NCBI RefSeq assembly: GCF_040436315.1
Contig: NZ_AP031572.1
Span: forward strand, 3,410,001-3,474,000
DNA: 64,000 bases
Direction: 5' to 3'
Source: Synechocystis sp. LKSZ1
Lineage (GTDB): Bacteria; Cyanobacteriota; Cyanobacteriia; Cyanobacteriales; Microcystaceae
Every line of letters starts with the position of its first letter. Position 1 is the stretch's first letter. Shown here in pieces: positions 47,309 to 55,277 of this stretch. Position numbers and translations under genes: made by a program. The notes beneath the pieces are model-generated. The model made no database searches. It saw only the letters and a program-made list of their open reading frames with translations, and was not told the origin of the DNA.

Positions 47309-48001
47309 CTAAAGTTCAAAATTAAAGCCCTGCTGTTTCAAGGCCTGATAGCGCTCCGGATCAAAACGGTACAGACGGGCCGCCCGATGAGCCACCCCCT
47401 GCTGGGTTTCGGACAAGGGAGTTAACACCTCCATTTTGAGCAATTTATTGCGAAAATTACGTTTATCTAAAGAATGGCCCAGGATCGCTTCATAGAGTCT
47501 TTGCAGTTGGGTCAGGGTAAATTTTTCCGGCAAAAGTTCAAAACCAATGGGCTCATAGCGCACTTTGGAACGGAGACGGCTAATGGCCAGGGCCAAAATT
47601 TGGTCATGGTCAAAGGCCAAGGGCGGCAGGGCCGTTAGAGAAAACCAAGCGGTGGCCTTCGCATCCGTGCTGGCCTGGAGGGGATGTTCACTTAAATTAA
47701 TTAGGGCGTAGTAGGCCACGGACACCACCCGCTCCCGGGGGTCACGGTTGACGCTCCCAAAAGTATATAACTGCTCCAAAAAAATATTTTCGACCCCCGT
47801 TTCTTCCTGTAACTCTCGGCGGGCCGCTTCTTCCAGAGATTCGTCGAGATGGACAAATCCCCCCGGCAGGGCCCACTGGCCCTGAAACGGCGGCAAGGCC
47901 CGTTCGATCAATAGCACCTGCAATTCCGCCGGGTCAGCGAAACCAAAAACAACGCAATCAACGGTCAGGGCCGGACGGGGATAGGTATAGGTAAACGACA
48001 T
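47309..48001 (-). CDS. nrtR: Nudix-family NAD metabolism regulator NrtR
   Basis: 230 residues: Nudix domain (residues 1-145) and C-terminal winged helix (about 150-225). The Nudix box at residues 48-70 (G-x5-E-x7-R-E-L-x-E-E-x-G) is complete, so hydrolase activity may be retained; in many NrtR it has decayed. NrtR senses ADP-ribose and represses NAD salvage or synthesis genes (established, Synechocystis has one). Here it lies divergent to an operon with a nicotinamidase-fold protein and two matching palindromes, which supports the call. Confidence 0.85.
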   Translation of the reverse strand: MSFTYTYPRPALTVDCVVFGFADPAELQVLLIERALPPFQGQWALPGGFVHLDESLEEAARRELQEETGVENIFLEQLYTFGSVNRDPRERVVSVAYYALINLSEHPLQASTDAKATAWFSLTALPPLAFDHDQILALAISRLRSKVRYEPIGFELLPEKFTLTQLQRLYEAILGHSLDKRNFRNKLLKMEVLTPLSETQQGVAHRAARLYRFDPERYQALKQQGFNFEL

Positions 48002-48032
48002 GGGCTTTGCGTGGCGGTCTCAATGGTTATCC

Positions 48033-48061
48033 TTGACATAGTGTAAAAACAACACTATATT
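48033..48061 (+). promoter_or_regulatory. Consensus promoter of the kinase operon
   Basis: TTGACA (48033-48038), 17-base spacer, TATATT (48056-48061). A near-perfect sigma-70 type promoter, covered by the first palindrome. Transcription would start about 48068, ahead of the second palindrome. Confidence 0.8.
48038..48058. promoter_or_regulatory. Operator 1, 21-bp perfect palindrome
   Basis: ATAGTGT (48038-48044), 7-base centre, ACACTAT (48052-48058). Overlaps the -35 end, spacer and -10 of the promoter; binding would block RNA polymerase. Same half-site and spacing as the site at 48074. Confidence 0.8.
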
Positions 48062-48073
48062 GGAGGGGTAGCG

Positions 48074-48094
48074 ATAGTGTGTTTTGCACACTAT
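48074..48094. promoter_or_regulatory. Operator 2, 21-bp perfect palindrome
   Basis: ATAGTGT (48074-48080), 7-base centre, ACACTAT (48088-48094); the flanking bases extend the arms to GATAGTG...CACTATC. The centres of the two sites are 36 bases apart. Lies in the leader, 15 bases before the ATG of the kinase gene, so it could act as a roadblock. Confidence 0.8.
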
Positions 48095-48108
48095 CTGGAG
48101 ATACTACC

Positions 48109-50004
48109 ATGAACAGTCTTCTGGAAAATACCGACGTTTACCTTGGACGGCAAAAAATCCAACTCAAGCCCCAAGACCGTCTTGGCCAGGGGGGAGAGGC
48201 GGAGGTCTATCGGTTGTCATCCACGCTGGCCCTGAAGCTTTTTAAGCAGCCGAGTCATCCTGACTATCAAGGAGATCTGGCCCTGCAAACCGCCGTGGAA
48301 CAGCGTTTGGCCCTGTACCAGGAGAAGCTGAAACAATTTCCCCAGGGCCTGCCGGAGCGAGTGGTGGTTCCCCAATCCCTCGTCCATGACCGCCAGGGCC
48401 AGGTTATTCGGGGCTACACCATGCCTTTGGTGGCCAATGCCGATCTCCTGTTTCGCTATGGCGACCGTCGTTTTCGTCAGGGAATCCGCTCTCAGGTCGT
48501 CGTGGCCATTTTTCAGGACTTACATCAAACCCTCCATCAGCTCCACCAACACCAGGTCGTGATCGGCGATTTTAATGACCTCAATGTTTTGGTCAAAGAT
48601 CAGCAGGCCTATCTGATCGATGCGGACTCCTTTCAATTTGGTCGCTTTCCCTGTTGCCTCTTTACGCCCCGGTTTCTCGACCCTCTCTGTTGGGATACCC
48701 AGGGCCAACTAGGGGTTTTGGGCAAAGCCTATTCCCCCGATTCCGACTGGTATGCCTTTACGATCATGCTCATGCAATGCCTTCTGTTTGTTGACCCCTA
48801 CGGCGGCATTCATGCTCCCTCCGCTCCCCGCCGCCGACTCTCCCCGATAGCCAGGATTCAGCAGAGGCTGACGGTCTTTCATCCCGAAGTGCGCTATCCC
48901 AAGCCGGCCCTGCCCCCCCAGACCTTAACCGATGAGCTTTTACACCATTTTCATCAGGTATTTGAACAAGACCGGCGGGGCCCCTTTCCCAAAACCCTTT
49001 TGGATCATTTGCTGTGGCAAACCTGTTCTAGCTGTGGCCAAGACTACGCCCGCTCCACCTGTCCCCACTGTGGCCAGGGCCAACTGACCCCAACCCCGGT
49101 CGGTTCCCTGAGCGCCACCCTTGTCTTTCAGACCCAGGGCCAGATCCTGGCGGCCAGTTATTCCCAGGGCAAATTAGGGTGGTTAGAGTGGCAGGAAGAA
49201 CAGTTCACCCGGGAAGATGGCACTCCCGTTCTGGCAGGCCCGCTATTACCCCAGATGCATTGTTCTCTTCAAGGCCCTAAAACCTGGATAGCCCAGGGGG
49301 AAAAAGTGCTCTGTCTTGAGCAGGGCCAAGTGAGCCAATGCCTCAGTGTCAGTCCCTACCGGGGTAAACCCCAATTTGCCGTCAATGACCAACATACCTA
49401 CTGGCTAGAACAGGGATTGCTCTGGCAGGACGGTCGTTGGGGACCGGTCGTCCGGGGAGAGCTTCTCGATGGCCAGACGCAGGTTTGGATTGGCCCCAGC
49501 TTTGGCTTTGGCTGTTATCGGGTGGGCCATCTGCAAAGGGCCTTTGTCTTTGAGGCCAGTACAGGGCGCTTAAATGATCAAATTCCCTTATCTCCTAGCT
49601 TGGGGCAAATTCTGCAAACGGCCTGTGTCTTGAGCCCCCGTCTCTGCTGGCTTTTTATCACTACCCAGATCCACGGCCGCCGACATTACACCTGCCAGGT
49701 AATTACGGCCCAGGGCCAAAGCATTGCTCAAGCTGACTGTGCTGAGGGAGAGAGCCATTGGTTAACGCAACTGGCCCCAGCCCTGGTGATGGACAACCTG
49801 CCCTTTGCCGCAGTAGGGGAGGTTCTACTGGCCCCCACCGATGAAGGAATTATCCGCATTGAACACCAGGGCCAACAGTTAGTCCAAACGAAAACCTTTA
49901 CCGAGACAGAACCCTGGGTCAATGGCCACTGCAGCCTGATTCCTGGCCCTCAGGGCCTATGGGTGGTGCACCCCCAACAAATTCTCTGGTTACAACTTTC
50001 CTAA
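48109..50004 (+). CDS. YegI-like protein kinase with zinc ribbon and beta-rich C-terminal half
   Basis: 631 residues from ATG 48109. Kinase domain: glycine loop LGQGGEAEVY (residues 25-34), lysine K43 in LALKLF, catalytic loop with D154 and N159 in GDFNDLNVLV (in place of HRD), and D171/D173 in IDADSFQF (in place of DFG). This pattern is that of the COG4248/YegI kinases of TerY-P triads. A zinc ribbon follows at C306/C309/C318/C321. Residues 330-631 are beta-rich with repeated W/Q-rich strands and perhaps form a propeller; no known motif. First gene of a three-gene operon behind two palindromic operators. Confidence 0.85.
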   Translation: MNSLLENTDVYLGRQKIQLKPQDRLGQGGEAEVYRLSSTLALKLFKQPSHPDYQGDLALQTAVEQRLALYQEKLKQFPQGLPERVVVPQSLVHDRQGQVIRGYTMPLVANADLLFRYGDRRFRQGIRSQVVVAIFQDLHQTLHQLHQHQVVIGDFNDLNVLVKDQQAYLIDADSFQFGRFPCCLFTPRFLDPLCWDTQGQLGVLGKAYSPDSDWYAFTIMLMQCLLFVDPYGGIHAPSAPRRRLSPIARIQQRLTVFHPEVRYPKPALPPQTLTDELLHHFHQVFEQDRRGPFPKTLLDHLLWQTCSSCGQDYARSTCPHCGQGQLTPTPVGSLSATLVFQTQGQILAASYSQGKLGWLEWQEEQFTREDGTPVLAGPLLPQMHCSLQGPKTWIAQGEKVLCLEQGQVSQCLSVSPYRGKPQFAVNDQHTYWLEQGLLWQDGRWGPVVRGELLDGQTQVWIGPSFGFGCYRVGHLQRAFVFEASTGRLNDQIPLSPSLGQILQTACVLSPRLCWLFITTQIHGRRHYTCQVITAQGQSIAQADCAEGESHWLTQLAPALVMDNLPFAAVGEVLLAPTDEGIIRIEHQGQQLVQTKTFTETEPWVNGHCSLIPGPQGLWVVHPQQILWLQLS

Positions 50005-50019
50005 ACGAGGCTCCTTACC

Positions 50020-51039
50020 ATGCCAACTCAAACCTTACTCCCTATCCCCAGCCATTTCGACCCCCAACGGGTGGGCGAGGTCTGGCGCGTTGCCTACCAA
50101 GAACGGGCCCAGCAGGCCCAGGTCTGGGCCAAGCAACACCAACTCTTACCCGCCGCAAAGGATAAGCAACGGGTCTGCCTGATGGTGATTGATGTGCAAA
50201 ATACCTTTTGTATTCCGGGCTTTGAATTGTTTGTCGGGGGCCGTTCGGGCCTGGGGGCCGTGGAAGACAATATCCGCCTGTGTCAGTTTATCTACCGCCA
50301 TCTGGGCCAGATCACGGAAATTGCCCCCACTATGGATACCCATACCGCCATGCAAATTTTCCATGCGGACTTTTGGGTGAATGATGCAGGGGAAAATCCG
50401 GCCCCCATGACCATGATCTCCCTGGCCGAGGTGGAAAACGGTGTCTGGAAAGTGAATCCAGCCGTCGCCCATAGCATTGCCCACGGCAACTACGTTGGCC
50501 TCCAGACCTTTGCTCTGCACTACGTCCGTCGCCTCAGCCAAGCGGGAAAATATCCCCTCACCATTTGGCCCTATCACGCCATGCTGGGGGGCATCGGCCA
50601 TGCTTTGGTTTCGGCGGTGGAAGAGGCCTGTTTTTTCCATAACCTGGCTCGCCATAGCCAAACCAACTTTGAAATTAAAGGGGGCAATCCCTTGACGGAG
50701 AATTATTCCGTGCTCCGGCCGGAGGTATTGGATCAGCATGATGGTCGCCCCATCGCCCAGAAAAACAGTCGTTTTTTGCAGAAATTACTGGAATTTGACA
50801 AGGTGATTATCGCGGGCCAGGCCAAGAGCCATTGTGTGGCCTGGACGATTGATGACCTGCTGACGGAAATCCAAAGCCAAGACCCGCAACTGGCCCAGAA
50901 AGTCTATCTCCTAGAAGACTGTTCCTCACCCGTGGTTGTCCCCGGCATTGTGGATTTTACCGAACAAGCCGATCAGGCCTATCAACGCTTTGCCGATGCC
51001 GGTATGCACCTGGTGAAGTCCACTGATTCATTTTTATAA
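50020..51039 (+). CDS. Nicotinamidase/isochorismatase-fold cysteine hydrolase (extended)
   Basis: 339 residues, longer than common nicotinamidases (about 200). Cysteine hydrolase triad: D58 in MVIDVQN, K220 in [15 protein letters not shown]272 in [11 protein letters not shown]. The aromatic-rich [14 protein letters not shown] and the WPYHAMLGG segment match metal-binding positions of nicotinamidases. A likely reaction is hydrolysis of nicotinamide or a related amide; unproven. 15 bases after the kinase gene, 26 before the VWA gene. Confidence 0.85.
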   Translation: MPTQTLLPIPSHFDPQRVGEVWRVAYQERAQQAQVWAKQHQLLPAAKDKQRVCLMVIDVQNTFCIPGFELFVGGRSGLGAVEDNIRLCQFIYRHLGQITEIAPTMDTHTAMQIFHADFWVNDAGENPAPMTMISLAEVENGVWKVNPAVAHSIAHGNYVGLQTFALHYVRRLSQAGKYPLTIWPYHAMLGGIGHALVSAVEEACFFHNLARHSQTNFEIKGGNPLTENYSVLRPEVLDQHDGRPIAQKNSRFLQKLLEFDKVIIAGQAKSHCVAWTIDDLLTEIQSQDPQLAQKVYLLEDCSSPVVVPGIVDFTEQADQAYQRFADAGMHLVKSTDSFL

Positions 51040-51065
51040 ACCCGAAGTACCTCAGGAGAACGCTC

Positions 51066-51860
51066 ATGACCTCTCTACCCAACGTTCAGCAATTATTTCA
51101 GTCGGCCCAACAAGAAGGTCTATTATCCCAGGCCTCGATGCAGGCCCTGAATGTCCAAGATCTCGGGGCCCAGATTCAAGCCGGCCTGGGAACTCCCCTC
51201 GATGACTATGGGGCCAGTGAAGTGGTTCTAGTCACGATCATGCCCGACGATTCCGGTTCAATTCGTTTTGCCGGGAATAGTGCCACGGTGCGGGCGGGCC
51301 ATAACACTGTTGTCGATACCTTGATGACTTGCCCCCAACGGGAGCAAATTCTGATTCACAATCGCTATCTCAATGGCACGGTTCTCTATCCCTACTGCCC
51401 AGTCGCCCAGGCAATTCGCATGGATCAGCATAACTACGACCCCAACCGGGGAACGCCACTCTACGAGCAAACAATTGTCTTATTAGGAACGGTGTTGGCT
51501 AAAACCCAGGAATTTGCCGACAATGGCATCCCCGTGCGGAGTGTCACTCTAATTATTTCCGACGGAGCCGACGAACATTCCTACCGCAAAACCGCCGAGG
51601 ACGTGAAAGCGGTGGTGCAGGATATGCTTCGTACTGAGAACCATATCATTGCGGCCATGGGTATTGATGACGGGGGCCAAACGAACTTTCGCCAGGTCTT
51701 TCGAGATATGGGCATCCGAGAGGAATGGATTTTAACCCCTGGCAATGGCCAGCAGGAAATTACCCAGGCCTTTGCGCTCTTTTCTCGCTGTGCAATGCGG
51801 GTAAGCCAAAGCGTAGGCAACTTTAACCAAATGTTCCTGGGGGGTTTTAGCCAGCCCTAG
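51066..51860 (+). CDS. VWA (MIDAS) domain protein
   Basis: 264 residues. A MIDAS metal site can be read: D61-x-S63-x-S65 in MPDDSGSI, T130 in RGTPLYE and D166 in IISDGADEH. The rest is alpha/beta Rossmann-like. It resembles YegL/TerY partners of YegI kinases. Probably a scaffold whose contact depends on a metal and on phosphorylation by the kinase (inference). Confidence 0.83.
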   Translation: MTSLPNVQQLFQSAQQEGLLSQASMQALNVQDLGAQIQAGLGTPLDDYGASEVVLVTIMPDDSGSIRFAGNSATVRAGHNTVVDTLMTCPQREQILIHNRYLNGTVLYPYCPVAQAIRMDQHNYDPNRGTPLYEQTIVLLGTVLAKTQEFADNGIPVRSVTLIISDGADEHSYRKTAEDVKAVVQDMLRTENHIIAAMGIDDGGQTNFRQVFRDMGIREEWILTPGNGQQEITQAFALFSRCAMRVSQSVGNFNQMFLGGFSQP

Positions 51861-51911
51861 GCCATGGGGAATCAGACTAGCGAACTAGGCTAATGGTTGC
51901 TTCTTAGGGAT

Positions 51912-52889
51912 TCAGCCAGGCCTCTGGGCCAAAAGCCAAGGGCCTGACACAACAATGATCCATTTGCCCGGAAGGGTGGGGGAAGCACTACGATTCGGGG
52001 CCAAGATCAGAGCCGTTACCGCTTCAATCTGATCAAAACTTGGTTGGTGGGGTAGCAGGGCCTGGAGAAAACGCCGAATTACGCGCCGTTGCAGGGCCTG
52101 GGGCAGGGCCTGGAGGTGACGACGCTCCAAACGGGGAGGGTCTGGCTGGTAAGCCTGGCCATAGTGCTGGTCGGCCAAGGCTTCGAGGTAGGCCACTTCT
52201 GCTTGAAGCACTTCTACGGTTTGGGCCAAGGCCTTTTCTACCTGGGGATTGAAGTGGTCTTGCAGGTAGGGAATCAGTTCTTGACGGATGCGGTTGCGGG
52301 CGTAGCGCAGGGATTGATTATAGGCATCTTCCCAGACAGGCAGTCCGAGATGCTGACAAAATTCTCCAGTTTGGCGGCGGCTAATCCCCAACAGGGGGCG
52401 CAGAAGTTGCAGGGCGGGAGTCAGGGCCCGTTGCCAGGTCAAGGCCTGGAGCCCATCGCTACCACTCCCCCGCACCAGGTTATAGAGCAGGGTTTCGGCC
52501 CGGTCACTCTGGGTATGACCCGTAACGAGGTGATTGTAATCATGTTCCTCTGCGATTTCGATCAGGGTCTGATAGCGCCATTGTCGGGCGGCGGCCTCTG
52601 TTTCTGGTAAATCCTGGGCGACCTTGACATAGCAGGGTAGGTCAAACCGCACCGCCAGGCCTTGAACATGCTCCCGAATACCCTGATCCAAGGCCCAGCC
52701 ATGGTCACAATGGCCAATGGCTAAGGGCCAGTCCCAATGTTTCCGCAGGTCAACGAGAAGTTGCAACAGACAAACCGAATCCTGACCCCCGGAAACGGCT
52801 ATCAGCACGGGACTCTGGCGGGGAAGGATAGCGCGTTGCCGCAGGGTTTTGTGGAGTTGGCTATGGAGAGCAGTCCAGACCATGGCCAT
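51912..52889 (-). CDS. tilS: tRNA(Ile)-lysidine synthase
   Basis: 325 residues. PP-loop SGGQDSVCLLQLL at residues about 33-45, GHCDHGWA, and HTQSDRAETLLYNLVRGSG. Modifies the CAU anticodon of tRNA-Ile2. The start overlaps the preceding stop as TAATG (52889), so it is coupled to the DUF3750 gene. Short form without a long C-terminal domain. Confidence 0.92.
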   Translation of the reverse strand: MAMVWTALHSQLHKTLRQRAILPRQSPVLIAVSGGQDSVCLLQLLVDLRKHWDWPLAIGHCDHGWALDQGIREHVQGLAVRFDLPCYVKVAQDLPETEAAARQWRYQTLIEIAEEHDYNHLVTGHTQSDRAETLLYNLVRGSGSDGLQALTWQRALTPALQLLRPLLGISRRQTGEFCQHLGLPVWEDAYNQSLRYARNRIRQELIPYLQDHFNPQVEKALAQTVEVLQAEVAYLEALADQHYGQAYQPDPPRLERRHLQALPQALQRRVIRRFLQALLPHQPSFDQIEAVTALILAPNRSASPTLPGKWIIVVSGPWLLAQRPG

Positions 52890-53329
52890 TATCGAAAGGA
52901 ATAACCTTGGCCCAGGGCCCGCCAGTTAAGGGAGTGATCCACCGCCGCTTGCTGTAGCACCCAACGAGCATAAGTATTGCTATTGGGCCCGGGCAGGTAG
53001 CGATAGCGATGACAGTGGGGATAGGCCTGGGGACTCTGGTACAAGACCACGATTAAAGCCTTGGCCTGGGGGCCCTCCCAAGTTGCTTCGAGCCAACTAG
53101 GGCCGTTACCGACACCGCCTTCGGCCGACATCAGGTTTTGGTGGAGATGGCCCCAACTGCTGGGGATTAAACTGGCCCGTTGCCACACTTCCCAACGTTC
53201 TTGTTGGCCCTCTTGGTCGATGACGTACCAGTAATGCCAGGCCAGGAAACCAACCCAGGGAATCCGTGCGGCCCTGAGATGCACAGTTTCTGGGGACAAA
53301 GAATACTGTTTAATGCTAGTTTTTTCCAT
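52889..53329 (-). CDS. DUF3750 family protein
   Basis: 146 residues. WVGFLAWHYWYVID, GHLHQNLMSAEGGVG and the conserved PGPNSNTYARWVLQQA segment are typical of DUF3750. Function unknown; no signal peptide. Coupled to tilS. Confidence 0.75.
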   Translation of the reverse strand: MEKTSIKQYSLSPETVHLRAARIPWVGFLAWHYWYVIDQEGQQERWEVWQRASLIPSSWGHLHQNLMSAEGGVGNGPSWLEATWEGPQAKALIVVLYQSPQAYPHCHRYRYLPGPNSNTYARWVLQQAAVDHSLNWRALGQGYSFR

Positions 53330-53494
53330 ATTTTTATTACACTTTATATAAATCCATAACGTAGCCGATTAATTACAATTTATGAAGTCTGAGAGTAACT
53401 TATTTGAATACATCCTAGATAAATGAATTATTGAACTTAGTGCCATCAATCTTTCCAGCATCTCTTTTTTAGCAAGGGTAGCCTGGAAAAGACT

Positions 53495-53857
53495 ATGTTC
53501 AAGCAAAACAATGCATATGCTCTTTTTGGTGGTTATAAAAATAAAATCAAGCTTATGAGTTACCTGAATTCCTCTTTCAACAATGTCTGTTTTACTTTCG
53601 GTGTTATATCCAGCACTGACGAGGGATTTTTAGGAAGCGATCCCTACTTTAGTCTAAACAACGACGTTCATTTTAAATGTACTCCTGAAATGTCATCTTA
53701 TCTTAGAAGTTCGTTCATTCCCATGGGCATACCAGCCAAAATAACCTTTTTCTTACCCGTAGGTGGAGATCCTCACGCAATAGCAGTAGAACCCGTCGAA
53801 ATGGAAACATTAGCCCAATATGTTTTATGGTGTCGCTCCATAAAAAGGCAGTACTGA
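53495..53857 (+). CDS. Unknown small protein in an AT-rich patch
   Basis: 120 residues starting at ATG 53495. It mixes hydrophobic and polar stretches (FTFGVISSTDEG, FIPMGIPAKITFFLPVGG). No known motif. Much more A/T-rich than the rest of the window. The upstream 165 bases (53330-53494) are also A/T-rich, with no clear promoter. Convergent with the small membrane gene. Confidence 0.5.
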   Translation: MFKQNNAYALFGGYKNKIKLMSYLNSSFNNVCFTFGVISSTDEGFLGSDPYFSLNNDVHFKCTPEMSSYLRSSFIPMGIPAKITFFLPVGGDPHAIAVEPVEMETLAQYVLWCRSIKRQY

Positions 53858-53861
53858 AGCC

Positions 53862-54071
53862 TCATCTTTTTATGACACCATATGTAAGAAAAAGGCTGTT
53901 AATTACTAATAATCCTACACCCATAGAAAAGGATGTAAACATTAAATACCAAAGAGTCGTTTCACTCTCTTGATCTTTATAACTAAACGCCGCTCTAAAG
54001 AGCAAGACAGCGCCGCATAGTCCTCCAAATAGAAAGAAAGCCTGATAAATAAAATCTACTGTCTTATTCAT
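53862..54071 (-). CDS. Small two-helix membrane protein
   Basis: 69 residues with two transmembrane helices (about 9-28 and 43-63). Its ATG overlaps the stop of the upstream 40-residue frame as ATGA, which suggests coupling. Holin- or immunity-like in shape only. Unknown. Confidence 0.55.
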   Translation of the reverse strand: MNKTVDFIYQAFFLFGGLCGAVLLFRAAFSYKDQESETTLWYLMFTSFSMGVGLLVINSLFLTYGVIKR

Positions 54072-54190
54072 AATGTGTAAAAATCTATGGTTTTCTGTAC
54101 ATTTTCTTCAGAACTAAGATCCAGAAAATCTTCTACATCATCAAATTGCCACCTAGGGACTTCCAAGCACGGCAACTTATCCCAGTTCAT
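54068..54190 (-). CDS. Possible 40-residue gene, coupled at both ends
   Basis: ATG 54190 to TGA 54068; reads MNWDKLPCLEVPRWQFDD then a short acidic helix and TIDFYTL. The start ATG overlaps the stop of the frame before it (ATGA), and its stop overlaps the next ATG (ATGA). Two such junctions in a row are unlikely by chance. Product unknown. Confidence 0.4.
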   Translation of the reverse strand: MNWDKLPCLEVPRWQFDDVEDFLDLSSEENVQKTIDFYTL

Positions 54191-54300
54191 AGGCCATCGT
54201 CTATGGATTGTCTGCTTGCAATTGAAATTGCACCGTTGTTACCACCAGATAGTTTAGCAACCTCGACCAGAACTTCGTTGTTACCGTCTCCTATTTCCAT
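54187..54300 (-). CDS. Possible 37-residue gene, first of the coupled trio
   Basis: ATG 54300 to TGA 54187, starting MEIGDGNNEVLVEVAKLSGG. Open upstream to 54354 without another start, so it may be the remnant of a longer gene. No good ribosome site. The stop overlaps the following ATG. Confidence 0.3.
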   Translation of the reverse strand: MEIGDGNNEVLVEVAKLSGGNNGAISIASRQSIDDGL

Positions 54301-54359
54301 GCCAAACGCTACTTGGAGAAGTTTAATCCTTTGTACAGAATACCTATATCGGCTTTAAT

Positions 54360-54388
54360 CCGGCAGACACTAAGACACATCCTGCCGG
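54360..54388 (-). terminator. Hairpin after the OmpR-type regulator
   Basis: CCGGCAG (54360-54366) with CTGCCGG (54382-54388), 7-bp stem, 17 bases after the regulator's stop on the minus strand. No U-run follows on that side, so it may be a weak or processing terminator. Confidence 0.4.
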
Positions 54389-54404
54389 AAAAAACACTGG
54401 TAGC

Positions 54405-55157
54405 CTAGCCAAAACGATAGCCAAAGCCGCGCACCGTCACAATATATTCCGGTTGACTGGGGTCATCCTCTAGTTTTTCCCGCAACCAGCGAATATGCAC
54501 ATCAACGGTTTTAGTATCACCAAGGAAGTCGCCGCCCCAGACCTGTTCAATCAGTTGCTCCCGCGACCAAACCCGGCGGGGATAGCTCATAAATAGCTCT
54601 AAAAGACGGTATTCCTTCGGGGCCAGGGCCACCTCTTCTCCCCGGAGTAGCACCCGACATTCCTTGGGATAGAGGGTTAGATCCCGATATTTGCGAAAGG
54701 AAACTGGCGCACTGGCGCTAAAGCCCTGGCGACGAATCAAGGCCCGACAGCGAGCAATTAATTCCCGCATACTGAAAGGCTTGGTGAGGTAATCATCCGC
54801 CCCCACTTCTAGCCCTAAGACTCGGTCAGTCTCGCTAGCCTTGGCACTCAAAATTAGAATGGGAATCGTGTTGCCGTGGTAACGCAGGAGTCGGCAAATA
54901 TCCAGGCCATTCACCTGGGGTAACATAACGTCCAGTAGTACTAAATCGACCGATGGCTGGCCCGTGGCCCCATCAAATTCCTGGAGGAAAGCCAAGGCAC
55001 TGCGGCCATCACTAACGGCCACCACTTCGTAGCCTTCTTCCTCTAGGGCCAGAACAATCATCTGGCGGATTACATCCTCATCTTCAACAACCAAAATTCG
55101 ATATTTCTGCACAAGTTCACTGGAAGAAGAATATTGAGGAAGGTCGAGGGATAACAT
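54405..55157 (-). CDS. OmpR/PhoB-family response regulator
   Basis: 250 residues. Receiver domain ([17 protein letters not shown], phosphoacceptor aspartate in [13 protein letters not shown], and [13 protein letters not shown]) and winged helix ([61 protein letters not shown]). Sequence is closer to PhoB/SphR types than to RpaA or RpaB as I remember them. No histidine kinase nearby. The N-terminal 18 residues are a small extra leader. Confidence 0.88.
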   Translation of the reverse strand: [250 protein letters not shown]

Positions 55158-55277
55158 AAAAACCTGCTACTGTTTGCTCCTAGGCCTAGATATATCATAG
55201 TTAGGAGAGCAAGGAAATTATTGCCCCTAGCAAATATCTGCGTATTTTTACGTATTTTTTCAAAAAACATTTCATCT

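Noticed and set aside
50146-50739. 197-codon frame opposite the cysteine hydrolase
   Set aside because: Antisense to a gene with a full catalytic triad; no independent signal.
54146-54358. 70-codon plus-strand frame in the AT-rich patch
   Set aside because: The minus strand in the same place has ATGA-coupled frames that are better supported.
54405-55157. Naming the OmpR-family regulator RpaB or RpaA
   Set aside because: The receiver and winged-helix wording differ from what I recall of RpaA/RpaB; PhoB/SphR-like is nearer but not certain, so no symbol was given.
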